A stretch of 64,000 bases of DNA from Neelides folsomi (Eukaryota; Arthropoda; Collembola; Neelipleona; Neelidae). A program made the translations under genes and the position numbers. The stretch spans positions 83,996 to 147,995 of the forward strand of contig JAQGBZ010000145.1 in NCBI GenBank assembly GCA_034687125.1, written 5' to 3'. The notes beneath the pieces are model-generated. The model saw nothing but the letters and a program-made list of their open reading frames with translations. It was not told the origin of the DNA and made no database searches. This document shows positions 36,201 through 48,121 of the stretch, piece after piece. Within the stretch, counting starts at the first letter, position 1; every line of letters begins with the position of its first letter.

Positions 36201-39200
36201 GTTTGGGAAAAAATCTGGTGAGATATGCGAGATAGAGTTTGGGGAGAGTGGAAGAGGACGTTTTTGGTAAATAATATTTTATAATTATTTAATTAATTAA
36301 TCATTTGGTTAATATGAATAATGAGTAATTATTATTTTAGGTCAAGCGAAACCGACCAAAGAAAACAGGCGTTGAAGGTGAGAAAGAATTTGAGATGGAC
36401 GATGTCGACCAGAAGATTTTGGAAATTATTGGAGAAGATTCTTACATTTTGGACGGAATGGATATCGGTGAATCGGGACAGCCTTCAACGAAGGATACAA
36501 TTAAAAAAGGTTCTCTCAAAGAGCGAAGTGGATCCAAAGCTGATTTAGCTAACGACACAAAAGCTAAACTTCAAACCACAGCCGAAGTTCAACAGAAGAG
36601 GAAGAATTGCGAACAAAAAAAGCAAAGATGATAATTGACTTAATGGGAATCCAAATTCGAAAAAAGAAAATCCTTTTTGAATTGGAACAAAAAAAATCAG
36701 CTTGGACCATCGAAATACACTCATGAATTCTATTAATGATTTTAATAAAAACAATTTGTTACACAATCAAATAAAAGATAAAATAATGTAGTTAAATCAT
36801 TATATATTAGAAAAAGTTCAACAATTGTTCAAGACGTTCATTCCCATCAGGGTCAATAGGATTTTGTTCTTCCACAAACTCCTCATCATTGTATTCCCTC
36901 TTGGTGATGTGGATTGCGCAACACGCCATTATGGTTCTTCCAGCAGTTTCGGGATTATTCCGAAGATATCTTAAACAAGGGAATTTCTTTTTAAGCGTCC
37001 CGATAACCCTTTCGAGTTTGTCTAGTTCTTAATGCAGCGTTGAATCGTGCAACAGCGTCTGGATTGTGATTTCCATCATTGTGTATGGGCCTCATGAGCC
37101 AGGAACGAAGAGGGTAAGCTGAATACCCCAAAATAACTGTACCGTCAAATGGACGAAAGCCGTCTTCGAAGTCTCGAAAAATTCTCGATATATACAATAT
37201 ATCTCATATATGAGAATATAAATCACATATCATGTTTTCTTTAGAATAAGATATATGTATGGTAGTTACATAACGTAAACTATACATATTTATTACGTAG
37301 CAAATATAATTTATCTAATAGTACGTATGCGTGTCTTAGGAAAGTTGAGAACAAGTAATTGAGTTTTTTTATTTTTCAAGAAAAATATATTCAAAATTGC
37401 TATGATAGTTTTCATTTTGTTCATGCTTTTATTGCTTAAAATTGTAAAGAATTTAATGAGAATAAATGATATTCAATTACTTGAGTCTCATCATATCATA
37501 AAGAAAAGTATAAAATTGGATTTTCTCTATATCATTGCCCATTAAAAAGGGTGAGAGACGGTGATGGGAATGCAAATTGAAGCCTTAGGGGAATTTGGGC
37601 CATGGAAGTGTTAGGGCTTTCACTCAGGATCACTTCTGTCATTTAATTTGACTCTCAGCTTCTTCATCGCCTACGGTGATAGGGAAGGAATATAGGGGCG
37701 ATGAAAATACTACTTAATAATGACGATAAATTGTGAAGTAAGTCAAGAAAAGCTGAGAGTAAAGAATAGACCCGAATAAATCTCGCCCGTCTAATCGCAC
37801 TCATTAATTTCAACAGCGTCCTCGAACTCATCGATGTCTCTCACTTGAAATTCCAGGATTCCCCTATGAACCAAATAATAATCCTAATATATGATCCTTA
37901 TGAAATACCAAAGAGATGATTGAAGTCTCTCCAGATCTTGTTCAGCGCTTTCTTCCCCAAAACCCGAAATTGCTCAAAACCATCGTTTGGTTAAATGAAG
38001 GGCTTTATCGAGGAAATGAAATTGCGCCCAATTCTCCAATAATAGTGGATGAAACAAAGAGGAGCCCTCGAAGTCTTCAAACAGAATTGGTCCACCATTT
38101 TGTAAAGACCCTCGTGGAGCAATGGCCCGTGAAAGATTTACCATCTTCTTCCAATGGCCTTCCCCTTTTCAACTTCCATATTTATGTCCTTTGACAGAAC
38201 AGCCGCAGAAGGAATTACTCCAACAAACCTCCAATCCAGCTCGAGTTAATTAACAAGGGATTGATTAAGGTCTTAATACTCGCATTATTAGTTGGTAATA
38301 TATATGGCCATGCGAGATTAAGTTGGGTTCGTTGATAAACGTTAATGGAATAATAACAACGTTGGACTGTCAGAGGCTCGGGGAAGGTCTAAATAAGTGA
38401 GGTCGTAAATTGGAGTCATTAAAATCCCAAGATTTTCGACGCTATCTTTGTTATTTATACGACGCTTATTTTCTTTTCTATTTTATTATAGCCAGCTTCC
38501 CATTTTACGTTCTAATTCTTTAGTTAATATGAGGGAAAGCTGGGAATGGAAACTTGCCTATACACTACATACATTTAGAAATACAATATCCGTATAAGAA
38601 GTCATGAAGTAAGGGCGTGGGACGAGATATGGGAAAAGTATAGGGAAAGAGGAATCGACTGAGATAACACACTTTAACATTGCAATTTGCAGTTGAGTTT
38701 ACTGTCTTCGAAGGATCAATATCTCCCTTGGGTCACATCGTGTATTGGGGGACAATTCACCATTTGGTCCGCACAAATTGGTCCTTTTTTAATTTGAAAA
38801 AAAGCAAAAGCTAGATAAATGATTTATGTGATTTATATCAATACTTAACCAAAAGTAAAAATTAATTAAATGAGCACTTAAAAGTTTTATACATATAATA
38901 CTTATACCATAAATATTATACGCTTTAATATAACAATTTTTGTTAAATATTTACTTACATTTAGTTTTTCGTTTGTATCAAATCTATCAACCTGAAAGTT
39001 TATTTTGACGTGCAAAACTTAGATTTACAAAACAGATTTGTAAGTTTGAAAAATAAATGGAAACAAATCTGCGAGAAAAAGTTATTTCCTTTTTGTCAAA
39101 ACAATTTGGATCTTTCAGATGTGTTTGAGTGGTGAAGTTGAGTAAGGTGGATTTATTTAGCAATTCAATTTCCTTTGCTGTCACATTTTCCTTTTCTTCC

Positions 39201-42200
39201 CTTCACACGTTTCCCCGCCATCATCTCTTGCAATTCATGCGGACGGTCCTGTGAATAAGAAAACTGTGATTGGAGTTTCACAGTTCTGTAATTCCAAGAA
39301 TTGAAGTCCTGACTCGATTAGGTAGAATAACGTGGAAAGGATAAAGGATTTGATGACCGGCATTGAAAGCCGCCACCTCCCATTTGTGCTCCAAGATATA
39401 AGAAAATGAAGATTAGAGAGTGGTGAAGTGCGGGAGAGTCGATTTGGCTCCCATGGGCCAAAGATAAGAAAAGCCCCTGGAAACATTTCCAGGAATCCCT
39501 CCGCGTAGGATGAAAATGGAAAGACGGTGAAAGAGGGATAAGCAGAGTTTGAGAAACTCTTTTGCATCTCTCTCACTTCGATTTTGCATTTATTTCCTTT
39601 TGATTTCTCGAGGAGGAGTAAAGGGAGATCCCTGACAATAATAATGCCTTTCTCTCTCCCTGCCAAATTCAAATTCAAAAATGTTGGAGGCATTGGGTTT
39701 GGGGAGGGCCATTGGGAGTTCACACTCAGAGAGACCGGGAGGGAAATTTCTCCTCTCAGGGAACACCCAACGGACCCACATGGGGCTTGAGAACTTCAAC
39801 CATATCCCCATCGGAATTAGATTACTTGAACCTATGCGACCAACCCCATGTCATGAATAAGCCATGGCCCCCTTCTTACTCCATTTACTACTTAAATGGG
39901 GAGCATTAAGCCCGTGTATGAATTATACAGTGGTTCATATAACCATTATCCAAACAGTACATACTTTCTTACAATAAAACTATGTACTTTAAGCCCTTAA
40001 CAAGTGATATAATCTCAACCAAGATAAATATTTTAGGCCCAGTTTTAAATCCACAATTACATTGGAATTATCTTCTAATTTAATACAAACATAACGACTT
40101 TATGTAATTAAACAATTGACCTTTTTTGTACGATTAGCTGTACTATATTTTTTAATAGAAAGATTAAGTAATCAAATTTTAATGTTGTTTTTACCAAATT
40201 ATGATAACAAGTTCTTTACTTGAAGTTTATCAGTATATCTAATTTTGAATGTTTTTTCAGAGAAACTCTCGACATCACCGAGTGAAAGAAGCAGAAAGCA
40301 AAAAAGGTAATTAAAACTTTTAACTTGATTAACTTGATAAAAATGGGAAGATAAAAGAGCAAGTTCAGAAAGTTGGACGGGTGTAAAAGAGAATATTTCA
40401 TTTTTGTTTTTAATATAAGTAATACGTAGTAAAATCAAAATTTTTCGTGCATGAAATTGATCAAGTGGAGGACTTTTTGTTGCTGAAAAGGGTAAAGCTC
40501 AAGTTTTGACAAAGTTCTTTTCCTTTGAAGTTGATAATGGAGTTTGCGAGGGCTGGTGGTGCGGACACGGGAAAGAATGTCGCGAGGGAGAAGACGGACT
40601 CCCTCAATGTATTTGCACAAAGGAATGTCCAACTCGAGGAAGACCAAAGTCCGTCTGCGGAACTGATGGTACCATAACATAATTTTTATACTTATCCAAC
40701 TCTTATATCTCATAAATATCAGTACTTATAAACTTATAAATATATCTTACCTTGAAACCATAAGCTTATAGGTTTAATCCAATGCCTTACATTAAATTCT
40801 GTAACATAATTACTTAAGAAATAATAATTAGACTACTGTGTATGTATATTAGTACAGAATAGTTACTACTGTGTATATATTATATGTATGGTAGTGGTAG
40901 TGTATGCTTACAATGTGAACTTTAAGAAAACTAAGAAATACGTATCTAAAAAGTATTCTAGGTGAATTTTCTGGATATGTTCGCACAAGGTATTAAAGAA
41001 AGTTTCTTGTGAATACAGGTCGACTCTACAAAAGCCATTGTGACCTCCATAAAACCGCCTGTCTTGCCAATTCCCAGTTGGCCGTTGACCATTCCGACGC
41101 TTGTTTCGATAATCCGACAAATTTCGACGAAAAAGGTTGGTCCTTTTTATCTTTCACGCTGGTCCTATAAATACACCCTGTACTCTACCCTTATTGTTAC
41201 TACTTTTTATAAGTATAGAAAGTACTTTCTTTATACGAGTCCATTTTATAGTACATTTCTTTAACGTCGGTGTAGTAGTATCAAAGTCTATCTTTTCTAT
41301 GTAAGCTTTCATTTTATCCGCTGGACTTTTATACTTAATCCCATTGTAATAAATTTGAGATATATGAAATGAAGAGGAAATGAGGAAAGTGACCCTTGAC
41401 CTGATTTAAACTGAGAGTCCTTTGATCCTTTCACCAATCCTTTTATCATTCCCTCCCCTGCACATACATAACATAGGTAGTTAGGCATGTACATATATAA
41501 CGTATTTGTGCATAAAATATGAATTAGAGAGAAGGAGTTCAAAGGTTGAGAAATTCCTTACTCGTGCATTCATTAAGAATAAGGATAGGAGGTTCGCTTT
41601 TATTTGAATTGCAATTGCACGCTTCTTGAATAAATTCTTTGAGCTTTAAACTCCTCCTCCGATATCATGGAATGCTTAATCCTCTCACATTTTTTATGCT
41701 AAAATGCATTACTTATATCTGTCTAAATACTTCTACTGTTGGGAAACTCGTTAAACTTTTACAACGGAGGAAAGTTATGACGAAGGTTCAGTTTTACATT
41801 ATGGGATGCTTAGGGAAAGCTTAGGGTTTAAAATGTGAAATATTCAGCATATTTCTCTTTCATATTGCTTTTTTAACCCCCCCCCCATATTTAGGATCTT
41901 AATAAGATTTCCCATTTGCCCTCCTCCACGTTGTCGACATTCTTTAGAAAATTTAAGAATAACAAAAAATATTCCACGAAAATTAATTTCCAACTCGCAT
42001 AATTTATAAATTGGATTTTCTTGAGGAAGCATGTAATTTACATAGTTATCTGAGATATCTGTATGAATATGTATGTAGTACATGTATGCAACTGATAAAT
42101 ATTATGCGATATTTATATAAACGTGGGTGTAACAATGGGAAATGGGCCATTTGAGTCAAAACGAGGCCATAAACTTAATTAATACAGAGGATGCTTATAT

Positions 42201-45200
42201 AATAAAAAGACCAAGTTTTACTTATGATTGAATTTGGTCCTAATGGCGGATGAACCAAGGGAAAGTTTGGCGTAACTCTTGAAATGAATGAGGAACGTTA
42301 TTAGAAATATAAACAAAAGTATAAATTGAGCTTGGGAGTTGGGCGGATCCCTCAAGAATACATTTTGTATCACAATTGTCCCTTGAGATGTTGAGGTTGA
42401 GATCCGCCCCACCCCATGTTTACCAAAGGAGAAACTTTTTAGAAGAGAAAAAGAGAGTTTGATAGTTTCCTCAACTCTTAATGGATTCCTTTTATTCATA
42501 TACGTGTACTGGAATTGGAGATGTGTTTTTTTCTTCAAAGTTTTTAAATTGAATCGGCAGGATGGAAAGTGGGTTGCAAAAGGAATCAATTTCAATTTAA
42601 AACTCCATCTCGTTTCCCTTTACGATTTCTCCGGTTCCGAGATGAATTATTTTCCTTGTAGTCTTTAAACAATTTAAGATGAAACATGTTTTTACAAATG
42701 TTTTTATATTTATAAAGGATAGTTTGGGAAAAAGACCGCCTTTGTACTCAAACAGGGAATCCTTTCAAATAAAGTTATTCTTATTTTTATATTCAGGAAA
42801 CTTTTGAACTTTTTAATGACATTAGTTTTATAATTGCCGTTATAAACAGTTTTAAACTTAAATTGAGTGAAAACTATTCATTGTAAAGAGCTCTCATTAG
42901 AAAACTTGTGAAATGGATAACATAGACACTTAAATGTTAATTGCTTATTCGACATTCTTTTATAAAATAGTAATATGAAGACATAAAAAAGATTTTTGAT
43001 TCAAGAATTTATGTAAATATTTGAGTCGATTGAGTGAATTTACTTCAATGGATTTTTTGTAGTGGTCTAATCGCATATTTCCTTTTTATTTTATAAAGTT
43101 GGACAAAACGGATCAATTCGTTCTTTTATTGGGATTCAATAAGCAATTCAATTCCTATTTATATAAGTTTATACAACTCTGGTCTCTATTCTCCCTGTAC
43201 ATTTAAAAAGCGGCCATAAAAAATATGTGGCATCATACAAAGTCAGGAGATGTGCTCGAGTTTTTCTAGCCCGAGCAAGTAAATCAAATGTAATGGGGGA
43301 GGGAGAGAAAGGACAAGATTTTTATTTCCAGACTGAGGGAGGAAAACGGGAATTCCTTTGTCACTCAAGGAATTCATCAAGTAGGAAATTAGGAAATCAG
43401 GAAGGAAAAGGTGAATCTCCCCTTTCTTTCAAACTTTCCTCTGACTACTTTCCTCTAATTCAATAGGATTTGAAAGGAGAGACAGGAAAGTTGAAATTGA
43501 ATTTCTGTGGGCTTTTAAATCCTCTTTCCCATTACTTTCCCATTCCAGAACCGGAGAATCCTCCTGAACTAATGAGCTAATCAACTTGGCCTCTTTGCTA
43601 ATTACCTTTTTCTCTTTTACTGCGAATCAACATTGGATCGTCCCACGCTTATCCTAACCTTATGTGTATGCATGGGCCCTTTTAGCCAAAACCAGAAAGG
43701 AATTTGTTTATATAATACAAAGTATACTATTACATCTATCTTGTACATGGTGGAATATCCAAGGGTTCCATTACTCTCCCCCGTTTGAATTTATGAGGTA
43801 GTGAAAATGGGCATTTCCCTTCCGACTCCATTCCAATTGAGAGTAAAAGTACAAAGAGACATGCATAGCCCGTACCTATCACTGGGATTATTCAAACCCC
43901 TTTGGTCCATATTTATACCATACCAGGGTAATATTACCCTCATTGACTTAATGTCTCTCATTCTCTCTGTTTTAATATATTTATACATAAACCTTTATTA
44001 GCCAAATACGAAAGTTCACTTTCCTCATTTGCATGTTAATATCAATTTGCTTGAAGTGTTAATTCATCCTTGACTTATTGAACAGTTGTAAATTACATTA
44101 AAAGTACATTGAGTTTATTTTTATTTGATTAAATATAACAAATATTCTCATTTAAATATAATAGAATATGATAACTTCGTGCTCTAAATTACTCTAATTA
44201 TATCAGTATTACATATTAGATTTGATTTTATGTTCAATTATAATTAATTTCGTCTGTTTTTTCTACAGATGATGACTTTGACGATGACGATTTCGATTAT
44301 GAAACAAAGGAAAAAACGACAACGACGACAACGACTGCTGAGCCGAAACCAACAGAAAGGGAATTACGATTGAGTCCAAATTCCGACTTTGAAGATTTTG
44401 ATCTTGACTTGGAAAGTTCTGATGAGGAGCCGAGCGAGTCAAATGCGAACAATTGCTCGCCTCAGGAATATGAAATATTGAAGGTACGTGCGGGGATTTG
44501 GAATTTTCCCCGATTTACTTCACTGTTTCTTTTCCTGTATCTTACGACTCCCAAAGTTTGCAAACAGACACCATGAGAATTTCCAAAGTTCCATTCCTTT
44601 TTTCCGCAATTTGAACCGTGGTGTTGGAAGCCAGAAGGGCGGTGGACGTGATGGGAAAGCCTTTCAAGTATTAAAAACGACTAATTTGGTTGGGGGTGAT
44701 TATAGGACAATTTGCTCCTCTACAATCACGAACGGATGATTGGAGGAGTTCAGAATTTTAAAGCGGCCATGGAGGCGGAAACGGACGGGAGTCCAGACAT
44801 TTCCGAGAAGCTTTACTTTGACGAGGCCCTTGGAGACGGACCTGAGGCTGGGAAGGATTATCTCCTCTCTCTCATGTTCTCTCATTTTGACCGGAATAAC
44901 GACGGAGCCTTGGAGTTGGAAGAGCTGCGAAGGGTAAAATTATTACGAACCCGGACAGAATGGAATTTAATCAATGTCCTTTCCAGATTGGAAGTCAGGA
45001 GAAACTTGCCAACTTGGCAAAAGGCTGCAATCTTATGGATCTCCTCAAATTCGATGATGCTGACCGAGATGGAAGACTCAACATCAATGAATTTTACACC
45101 GCGTTTAACAAACTTTACAGTAATTCAATTTCCTATTTATAACTTATTTGCTCATCACTTTGTTAACATTTACTAAAAATTTACTAATTTACTTATTTTT

Positions 45201-48121
45201 TTAGTAACAAACACACTTAAAAAGTTTATGTATAAACAAATATAATTTTTATCTAGTAGTATTTAATACTGCAATTACAGATATTATTACATAAGATAGA
45301 TACATTTTATACCTGTACCTTTGTATAAGAAGTATATATTGTAGTATACCATATGTAAATACTTCATATTATCATGTGCATAAATTATATAAAAGTATGA
45401 AATTGCTAAAAGCTGTCTTGATGAATTTTCTAGGCGTGTCTGTCATATCCCTTGACAAAGCCCTAGAAACCACTCGACTGACGGCGAGTGTTGGTGACAA
45501 TGTGGAGATTAAATGCGACGTTACTGGAAGTCCGCCAATGCCGATTGTCTGGCGACGTTATGGATTCGACTTGTCCAAAAGCGACGCAAGTTCGGATGAA
45601 CAAATTCGCGTGTTCCCAGACGGAACGTTGTACCTTAATCGGATTCAACTTCTCCATGCCGGCAACTACTCGTGTCATGCCCAACGGAACCAGCAAGTCG
45701 TCCAAACTCACATTCTCACAGTCCAAAGTAAGTTGAAGTTGTAATGGGAAGTTATGTACAAGTTTCATTACCTTATGGTCGGTTTAATTGCTCCCGATAG
45801 CTTTCCCCGACGTCCGCGTCATGCCCCACATCGTATGGGAGAAGCCAGGGAATGAAGTGACGATGGAATGTCGAGTTATGGGCGAGCCCTTCCCCGTTGT
45901 CCAATGGCTCAAGAATGATGATCCTCTCCCAGAGTCCGAACTACGAAATAAGTATGCTATTACGGGAGACGGAATTCGCCTCACTATCAAAGACATCTAC
46001 TTCTCGGACACTGGGGCTTACATGTGCTCTGCGCAAAACTCTGGTGGGAAAAGGCTGGATATCACGTCTCTCGTTGTCATTGATGAGGAAACTCCCTCGA
46101 CGGGTAATTGTGGCTTAAAGATCCTCATTAATTACAATTCCTAATGTATTTCAATTCCAGTTCAAATGAACGAGTCGCAGTTCTTCGTTTTCCACGAACA
46201 CGGCGTTTCCGTATATGACCCAAGCAATTGCCGACTCCAACATCAAATCCAAGCAACTGATATTATCCCAGGAACTCAGGTGACAATTTGGAGGATTAAA
46301 TAAAAATGAAATCGATTTTATTTATTTGCTTCAATCTCTTCAACAAGGATTTATCAATAATAATGTCAACGTTGTTTCAAAGGATTACGTCTGTGGGGAA
46401 AGTGGTTCAATGTGTGAGTGGGGCCGAGCCATTCGGGTCTCCTCCACTTATGTCTACGCGTCTCAACCGAAATTAGACCGAGTGTTGGTTTTCTCCACTA
46501 GTCAAATGGTGGTAGTGGACGTGATTTCCACAGACCGCTACCCCGTAGAACTCCACTACGTTCTTCACCTCGACCAAGTATGGGTCGAGTGTTGGAGACA
46601 CGAAGGAACGGAGTCGGCGGAGAAAACTCTTCTTGTCATCCGCGATGCAAAAGAAAAGAAAAAGCACCACACGGTTCATCCGGAACCAATTGACAGTCAT
46701 TTTGATCTCGTTGAAAACATTTTTCTTCCGCCGAGCTCGAAATCGAGCTCACAGTTCAGACACGGCTACGTTTCTCATAAGAATGCACGAGGACTTTACA
46801 AAATGGATCTTGTGGCTCTTCGCTACACCAAGAGCGTCGATCTCACTCCTTATAACTGCTACCCTCAGCACATCCAATTCTCTGCTCTATGTGAGTCATA
46901 TTAACAATATGAATCTCCAAAGAAGATTTCATGAATAGAATGGATTATGAAAAGAAATGTTTTTTCAGATGGCTATGTTATTGTCGAGTGCTTTGAACCT
47001 GTCACTCGTCGTCCCACGGGTCAAATCATTATGGACGCCCTCACTGATGCCGTTGTGTTCTTCAAAGCGGATCGAATGGGCCACCCATATTTGAGCCCTG
47101 ACAGCAGGAAACTTATCACTGTCTCACATGCAGATGATGGAACAACAATTCTACTTCAGCTTGTGAAAGGTTCTCATAAATATGACAATTAATTGCTAAA
47201 TATATTTATTTGAGATGTCATAAACAATATTAATTATGCTTGTTATACCATTTATTTACTTACAATTAGTACTTTAAAATTAAAATTAGTAAATTACACT
47301 TACAAACACAGACCCATTCTCTTCTCTCTCAACCTCAACCCTCAACCTATAAATTTTTAGCGCATTTCAATATAATTATTGTTTAATTTTATAGAAAATG
47401 GCCTCGAATTTTCATTTGACGTGAAGACATCAATGAATGTGAGCGACATTACTTTCTTCCCAAGTCAGCGCTCTCATACTTACGGTATTTAAAAAAATGT
47501 CTTTAAAATAATTATTTAACGAAAACAATTTTTATATTATTTAGAATAAGTTTTAGTCGAAATATTGATAAAATTAGTATGGGATTGTAATATAATTTTA
47601 ATTTTAATTTTAGACATTTATGCGAGCTCTGTGGATAAAGATGACGTCCTTTTCTTAGACTTGGAATCAGGTAAAATATTATTTAATATTAAATCGTATA
47701 TTTTAAAAAGCACAAAAATAATTTTGTTCTACAATATTAATAGGATTCATATTTTTAATGCTCTAGTTTAATAAATTTGTAGTTAATAAACAATGTTCAT
47801 TTGAATCATAGGGAAAGTAGAGATGGTGTCAGGAGTGGGAGCATCTTCTTCAGTTTCATCATGGAAAGGTGTTCAGCGTGAGATCGCTTCGCAAGGACTA
47901 TTTAGCAAATTTTTGGCAACTCCGTCAACTGAAGCCGTCTATGTAAGTTAAAATATCAATACCGGAATTACGCATTATAAATAATACATTATTTATAATG
48001 CGTTTGTATATGATCTTTAATTATGTATTTTTGATCTTTTCAGGTTCTCAATGGTCAAAGGCATACAGTCAACTGTCAAATAGGAGGATTATCAAAACCT
48101 AGCATTGTAGTTTGGCTCTAA
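24260..48121 (+). CDS. Fstl5: Follistatin-like secreted protein, FSTL4/FSTL5 family, copy 1
   Basis: Coding exons: 24260-24343, 40261-40306, 40504-40668, 41019-41135, 44269-44483, 44706-44933, 44987-45119, 45434-45727, 45801-46103, 46161-46279, 46383-46890, 46969-47169, 47395-47484, 47614-47670, 47812-47942 and 48044-48121, about 922 aa. Exon 1 encodes a signal peptide (LLRTFLLLSLISLLDA). A follistatin/Kazal module follows (CEGWWCGHGKECREG, SVCGTDG), then an Asp/Thr/Glu-rich linker. Two canonical EF loops are present (DRNNDGALELEE, DADRDGRLNINE). Two Ig domains have Cys pairs in EIKC...YSC and TMEC...YMC. The C-terminal propeller-like half includes YVYASQPKLDRVLVFS and ends VVWL. The protein is expected to be extracellular and calcium-binding, expressed mainly in nervous tissue in vertebrates. 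The exon at 46383 was placed by phase; a nearer AG (46347) would shift the frame. Confidence 0.93.
27200..28986. mobile_element. Mariner-family transposon with unusually long inverted repeats
   Basis: The 1.79-kb element has inverted terminal repeats of about 275 bp: 27200-27476 and 28718-28986 are complementary with scattered mismatches and small indels. Both begin AGTCATTTAATGTTTACACC. The inside is a decayed minus-strand mariner transposase. Classic mariner ends are about 30 bp, so this belongs to a long-inverted-repeat lineage or has captured flanking DNA. It sits in the FSTL intron after the signal-peptide exon. Confidence 0.85.
27504..28584 (-). pseudogene. Decayed mariner transposase
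   Basis: The minus strand from the ATG at 28584 (MELTN...) to TGA at 27504 carries mariner landmarks in order: the N-terminal helix-turn-helix region, VCARCVSKML, the first catalytic block GDETWIHHYCPKTK, LLHDN, HPPYRPYLAPSDFYLFGSLK and a C-terminus IGGEYVEE. It is broken by at least one stop in the N-terminal part and by frameshifts; total length is not a multiple of three. The third acidic residue of the D,D34D triad (normally YSPDLAP) reads Tyr, so it is catalytically dead. Confidence 0.85.
29945..30365. repeat. TTTCGARCA-type short repeat cluster, second locus
   Basis: Units such as GGGGCTATCTTTCGAACA, CTTTCTTTCGAGCAGG and GGGGCTTTAATTCGAACA recur over about 400 bp. The motif and its GGGGCTA context are shared with the array near 640-1015. 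It directly precedes the polymerase-like ORF fragments. This supports a subterminal-repeat role in the same mobile-element family. Confidence 0.5.
30479..32179 (+). pseudogene. Fragments of a protein-primed-type family B DNA polymerase gene (endogenous virus-like or Polinton relic)
   Basis: Several frames on the plus strand each carry a piece of a known arrangement. 30479-30724 is an acidic segment. About 30736-30800 has a Cys/His finger-like stretch. 31050-31277 has the pattern R-I-N-L-F then IPLYVSKYKYEKEINLLLI, seen upstream of the exonuclease domain in Polinton, adintovirus and bidnavirus-type polymerases. About 31530-31600 has a NFHK...FAFVV stretch like the segment preceding the first exonuclease motif. 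31979-32179 has ALNPRAYDSQLVLLG and MPGSLEKLV, like the second exonuclease region. Stops and frameshifts separate all pieces and the polymerase core motifs are not seen. The gene is dead and incomplete. Confidence 0.5.
32400..32743 (-). repeat. tRNA-headed SINE-like repeat
   Basis: On the minus strand an A-box-like segment (GGAATAGTGGTTAACG, within 32706-32729) and a B-box-like segment (GAGTTCGATTCCC, 32684-32672) are spaced as in a tRNA. They are followed by a C-rich body of about 260 bp. The stems of a true tRNA do not pair well, so this is a tRNA-derived repeat rather than a tRNA gene. The body is related to the arms at 29607-29815 and 33305-33480. Confidence 0.5.
35216..35657. mobile_element. 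MITE with perfect 29-bp terminal inverted repeats
   Basis: TATTTATTAATTTAAGTTTC at 35218 continues as a perfect inverted match to the segment ending at 35655 (29 bp each side, including CTAGAGAATT). Weaker complementarity extends about 40 bp further inward. The interior is A/T-rich with no transposase. Size (about 440 bp) and structure fit a MITE. Confidence 0.8.
35876..35950. repeat. Three-copy 25-bp tandem repeat
   Basis: The unit CAATTAATTCCTCAGTTTTC plus TTGAC occurs about three times in a row with mismatches (first copy truncated or altered to CAATTGCTCAG). It lies just upstream of the Harbinger-associated ORFs and may be part of that element. Confidence 0.7.
36067..36631 (+). pseudogene. 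Probable accessory ORF of the adjacent PIF/Harbinger element, broken
   Basis: A short reading frame opens with ATG at 36067 (MLDKKKKMVILDEILKKGNS) and stops at 36192. A second open piece spans about 36395-36631 (MDDVDQKILEIIGEDSYILD, then a charged Lys/Gln-rich tail). PIF/Harbinger elements carry a second DNA-binding gene next to the nuclease gene, and this position and charge pattern fit that role. No domain is certain. Confidence 0.35.
36807..37197 (-). pseudogene. PIF/Harbinger (HARBI1-type) nuclease C-terminal relic
   Basis: The minus strand reads TVILGYSAYPLRSWLMRPI, matching the Harbinger nuclease block 'GDSAYPL..WLM.P'. After a frameshift at about 37010 it continues as LERVIGTLKKKFPCLRYL, the block containing the catalytic Glu. 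It then runs to a TAA at 36807 through ETAGRTIMACCAIHI. The Asp of the GDS motif is Tyr here. Upstream nuclease sequence is missing. Dead copy. Confidence 0.75.
37200..40260 (+). other. Rest of the long FSTL intron
   Basis: About 3 kb with no supported exon. Two long ORFs occur (37916-38194 plus; 39235-39723 minus), but they match no family and overlap each other's opposite-strand shadows. I treat them as chance. Confidence 0.4.

Noticed and set aside
37916-38194. 92-codon plus-strand ORF with protein-like composition
   Set aside because: No family recognised, and no splice or promoter context; kept only as a possible chance ORF in the intron.
39235-39723. 162-codon minus-strand ORF inside the FSTL intron
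   Set aside because: Longest unexplained ORF, but no recognisable domain, low-complexity hydrophobic runs, and overlapping open frames on the other strand; likely chance in a GC-richer patch.
46348-46382. Acceptor at 46347 for the FSTL exon ending at 46890
   Set aside because: It would join out of frame with the exon ending at 46279; the AG at 46381-46382 restores the frame and matches the family sequence.
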